Assembly (NCBI RefSeq): GCF_001078595.1
Contig: NZ_LFTY01000001.1
Coordinates: 425,830-489,829 of the forward strand
Direction of reading: 5' to 3'
Length of the DNA: 64,000 nucleotides
Source: Candidatus Rhodobacter oscarellae
Lineage (GTDB): Bacteria; Pseudomonadota; Alphaproteobacteria; Rhodobacterales; Rhodobacteraceae
In this document: piece after piece, positions 62,084 to 64,000 of the stretch
How positions within the stretch are numbered: position 1 is the first letter of the stretch
How the letters are laid out: each line of letters begins with the position of its first letter
Position numbers and translations under genes: made by a program
The notes under the pieces: model-generated
The model's database searches: none
Seen by the model: the letters and a program-made list of their open reading frames with translations, nothing else
Told to the model about the DNA's origin: nothing

Positions 62084-63313
62084 CTAGTCGGCGCTTGCCA
62101 TGATATCGACGTAAGCCGCCTGAACCGCCTCGACGGTGACAGACTTGTCGTTCCAGAACTCGGTCATCAGCGACTCGATTTGGTTCCGCGTATCCGCGCT
62201 AAGCGTGTTCACGCTGTCGGGCAGTACATTGCCATCGGCCAGGATCTTTAGGCCTTTTTTCATGCAGTCATTGGCCGCCGAAAGGTCGATATCGCCGCGG
62301 ATCGGCAGCGAACCCTTCTTGAGATTAAATGCGACCTGAACCTCTTTGGAGATCAGCAAAGACGCCATCTCCCTCTGCGCTTCTTCGATATCGGGGTCAT
62401 CGTTCAGCGGGAAGTAGAACGCGTCGCCGCCGGTGGCGATGACCTCGTTAACGCCAAGGCCGGGGAGGCAGGTATAGTCCTCGCCTGCGACCTGCTCGGC
62501 CACCTGGAATTCGCCTTGCGCCCAATCCCCGTGGATCTGACCACCCGCTTGGCCGGTGATCACCAGGTTGGTGGCCTGGTTCCAGTCATTGACGTTCGAT
62601 CCCTCGGACAGCCGGCGCGCGGCGTCGTAAGCCTCGAACACCTTGGTCATCTCAGCGCTGGCTGCGGTATCGGCGTTCTTGTTTGAAAGCACGTCCAGGT
62701 ACAGCTCTGTTCCGCCAACAGCGACCATAATCGCATTGAAGGCCAGTTCTGTCTGCCAAGCCTGCTGGCCCATTGCCAGCGGCACAACGCCCACTTCTTT
62801 CAGCTTGGGTGCGGCGTCTACGAACTCGAACCAGTCGCTGGGCACGTCGACGCCGGCCTTTGCAAAGGCCTCGTGGCTCAGCCACAGCCATTGCGGCGAG
62901 TGGATATTGACCGGCACGCAGTAGACGCGGCCATCCAGGGTGCAGGCGTCCAGCAGGCGGACCGGGTTCACGATGTCGCGCCAGCCCTCGGCCTCGGCGA
63001 TGTCGGTCAGGTCAAGCATCAGGCCCGCCTCGACCAGCTCCTCGGCCTGGCGGCCGTGGTTCAGCTGGGTGGCGCCCATCGGCTCGCCGCCGATGATGCG
63101 GCTGATGATGATCGGGCGGGCAACGCCGCCAGAGCCAGCGATGGCCCCGTCAACCCAAGTATGTTCCGTGGCATCAAAGGCCTTTGCGAACTCGGCCACA
63201 GCGGCGGCCTCTCCGCCCGAGGTCCACCAATGCGTGACCTCAAGTTCGGCGGCCGAAACCGCGCCCGCGGCACAGATCGCCGCGGCACTCACAAAAGATT
63301 TTAGGGCCTTCAT
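62084..63313 (-). CDS. Sugar ABC transporter substrate-binding protein (CUT1 type)
   Basis: A 409-residue exported protein: signal peptide MKALKSFVSAAAICAAGAVS, then ELEVTHWWTSGGEAAAVAEF, the standard start of SBP_bac_1 sugar-binding proteins with its H-W-W-T-S-G-G-E. A GGGAGGAG ribosome site precedes the ATG at 63313. It should bind an oligosaccharide for the importer; with the GH43 enzyme downstream, a xylo-oligosaccharide is a reasonable guess. Its promoter region holds two LacI-type operators. Confidence 0.92.
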   Translation of the reverse strand: MKALKSFVSAAAICAAGAVSAAELEVTHWWTSGGEAAAVAEFAKAFDATEHTWVDGAIAGSGGVARPIIISRIIGGEPMGATQLNHGRQAEELVEAGLMLDLTDIAEAEGWRDIVNPVRLLDACTLDGRVYCVPVNIHSPQWLWLSHEAFAKAGVDVPSDWFEFVDAAPKLKEVGVVPLAMGQQAWQTELAFNAIMVAVGGTELYLDVLSNKNADTAASAEMTKVFEAYDAARRLSEGSNVNDWNQATNLVITGQAGGQIHGDWAQGEFQVAEQVAGEDYTCLPGLGVNEVIATGGDAFYFPLNDDPDIEEAQREMASLLISKEVQVAFNLKKGSLPIRGDIDLSAANDCMKKGLKILADGNVLPDSVNTLSADTRNQIESLMTEFWNDKSVTVEAVQAAYVDIMASAD

Positions 63314-63333
63314 AATTTCTCCTCCCATAGAGA

Positions 63334-63349
63334 TCTATAACGTTATAGA
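63334..63349. promoter_or_regulatory. LacI-type operator 1
   Basis: TCTATAACGTTATAGA, a perfect 16-bp palindrome with central CG, the hallmark of LacI/GalR sites. It lies 21 bp upstream of the binding-protein start, where it would block transcription. Confidence 0.85.
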
Positions 63350-63355
63350 ATCGAG

Positions 63356-63369
63356 CTAAAACGATTTAG
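63356..63369. promoter_or_regulatory. LacI-type operator 2
   Basis: CTAAAACGATTTAG, palindromic with one mismatch and the same central CG. Its centre is 21 bp from that of operator 1, i.e. two helical turns, so two repressor dimers could bind the same face of the DNA. Confidence 0.65.
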
Positions 63370-63523
63370 ATTCCAATTTCAATCTAGAATTCTGTGAAAT
63401 TGCCTGAAAGAATGTGATTCGAAATGAATTGGAACGCAACGGGGCGGCGACGCGAAATGCTGTGCCCCACGACCGCGAGATGGGACGATGCCAGTTACAT
63501 CCCACGACAATCGCGGAGCCGAC

Positions 63524-64000
63524 ATGGCAAAGCGGCCAACGCAAAAGACCATCGCAAAGCTGACCGGCTTGGCGGTGGCCACGGTGTCGCGCGCCTTGGC
63601 GGACGCGCCCGATATCGGCGAAGAGACCAAGCGCAAGGTCCGCCAGGTCGCCGCCGAGATCGGCTATCGCCCGGACCGGGCGGGCGTGCGGCTGCGCACC
63701 GGCAAGACCAACGTGATCTCGCTGGTGATGTCCACCGACCACGACATGATGAACCACACCGCGCGGCTGATCTCATCGATGGCGGGCGAGCTGCGCGATT
63801 CGCCCTATCATCTGATCGTTACGCCCTATTTCTCGTATGAGGACCCGATGGATGCGATCCGCTACATCGTCGAGACGCGCTCGGCCGACGCGGTGATCTT
63901 CAACCAGACCACGCCGAAGGATCCGCGGGTCGCTTATCTGCTCAAGCAGAACTTCCCCTTCGCCACCCATGGCCGCACCGACTGGAGCGACGAGCACGCC
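63524..64000 (+). CDS. LacI-family transcriptional regulator (N-terminal part)
   Basis: The frame runs open to the last base of the window; 159 codons are visible. It begins with a LacI headpiece (KTIAKLTGLAVATVSRALAD, then APDIGEETKRKVRQVAAEIG, then YRPDRAGVRLRTGKTN), followed by the first strands of the sugar-binding core (VISLVMSTDHDM, SADAVIFNQTTP). A GGAG site is six bases before the ATG at 63524. It is divergent from the sugar importer, and two LacI-type palindromes lie between them, so it is the probable local repressor. Confidence 0.92.
   Translation, partial: MAKRPTQKTIAKLTGLAVATVSRALADAPDIGEETKRKVRQVAAEIGYRPDRAGVRLRTGKTNVISLVMSTDHDMMNHTARLISSMAGELRDSPYHLIVTPYFSYEDPMDAIRYIVETRSADAVIFNQTTPKDPRVAYLLKQNFPFATHGRTDWSDEHA

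Noticed and set aside
63371-63434. TTCCAATT and AATTGGAA inverted repeat, arms 48 bp apart
   Set aside because: Eight-base arms this far apart in an AT-rich promoter can arise by chance, and better LacI sites lie close by.

Overview
The window reads as chromosomal DNA of a high-GC alphaproteobacterium, most likely a member of the Roseobacter group (Rhodobacteraceae). This rests on gene content: many ABC and TRAP importers, taurine:pyruvate aminotransferase beside tauABC, an aerobic phenylacetate (paa) pathway, and short GC-rich palindromes of alphaproteobacterial type. No rRNA, tRNA or CRISPR array was seen.

Layout. 1-5480 (+): two back-to-back ribose-type sugar ABC importers. 5547-8558 (-): an MFS exporter, a GNAT-like protein of unknown function and a LysR-headed regulator with an unfamiliar effector part, followed by a small XRE protein (+). 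9295-15593: a TRAP importer with a DadA-like oxidase and an enolase-superfamily enzyme under a divergent LysR regulator, suggesting uptake and breakdown of an amino or imino acid. 15651-18945: a ThDP enzyme, an Asp/Glu racemase-family protein and a GNAT acetyltransferase, with an array of four palindromes between the last two. 19118-24012: taurine module (tpa divergent from tauABC). 24351-28428: paaA, a DUF3291 gene, then paaBCDE (phenylacetyl-CoA epoxidase). 28843-39169 (-): a polyamine-type ABC importer, a nitroreductase, a MalT-like LuxR regulator, and a hydantoinase/DUF917 pair. 39832-45351: MarR regulator divergent from a second TRAP importer with a MetE-like protein and an alpha/beta hydrolase. 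45352-47722: decayed IS110 and IS1182 copies and one AT-richer exported protein. 47938-53155: paaK, paaI, paaZ, a hotdog thioesterase and paaX. 53192-64000: a sugar locus with a GH43 beta-xylosidase, SDR remnant, MttB homologue, Gfo/Idh dehydrogenase, TIM-barrel isomerase, a CUT1-type ABC importer and a LacI regulator cut by the window end.

How it works together. Most modules follow one plan: importer, two to four catabolic enzymes, one local regulator. The two paa blocks belong to one pathway but lie about 19.5 kb apart. The intervening DNA ends in IS debris on one side and in a tandem-repeat-bearing gap on the other, so it may be an insertion. Several importer operons carry a strong hairpin directly after the binding-protein gene, which should favour binding protein over membrane parts.

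The most unusual signals are: the double-palindrome elements at 18169-18328, a palindromic repeat read through as protein at the start of paaD, five tandem 11-bp repeats after paaE, the DUF3291 gene inside paaABCDE, a TauC with a large extra extracytoplasmic domain, and several clear inverted-repeat operators next to their presumed regulators.
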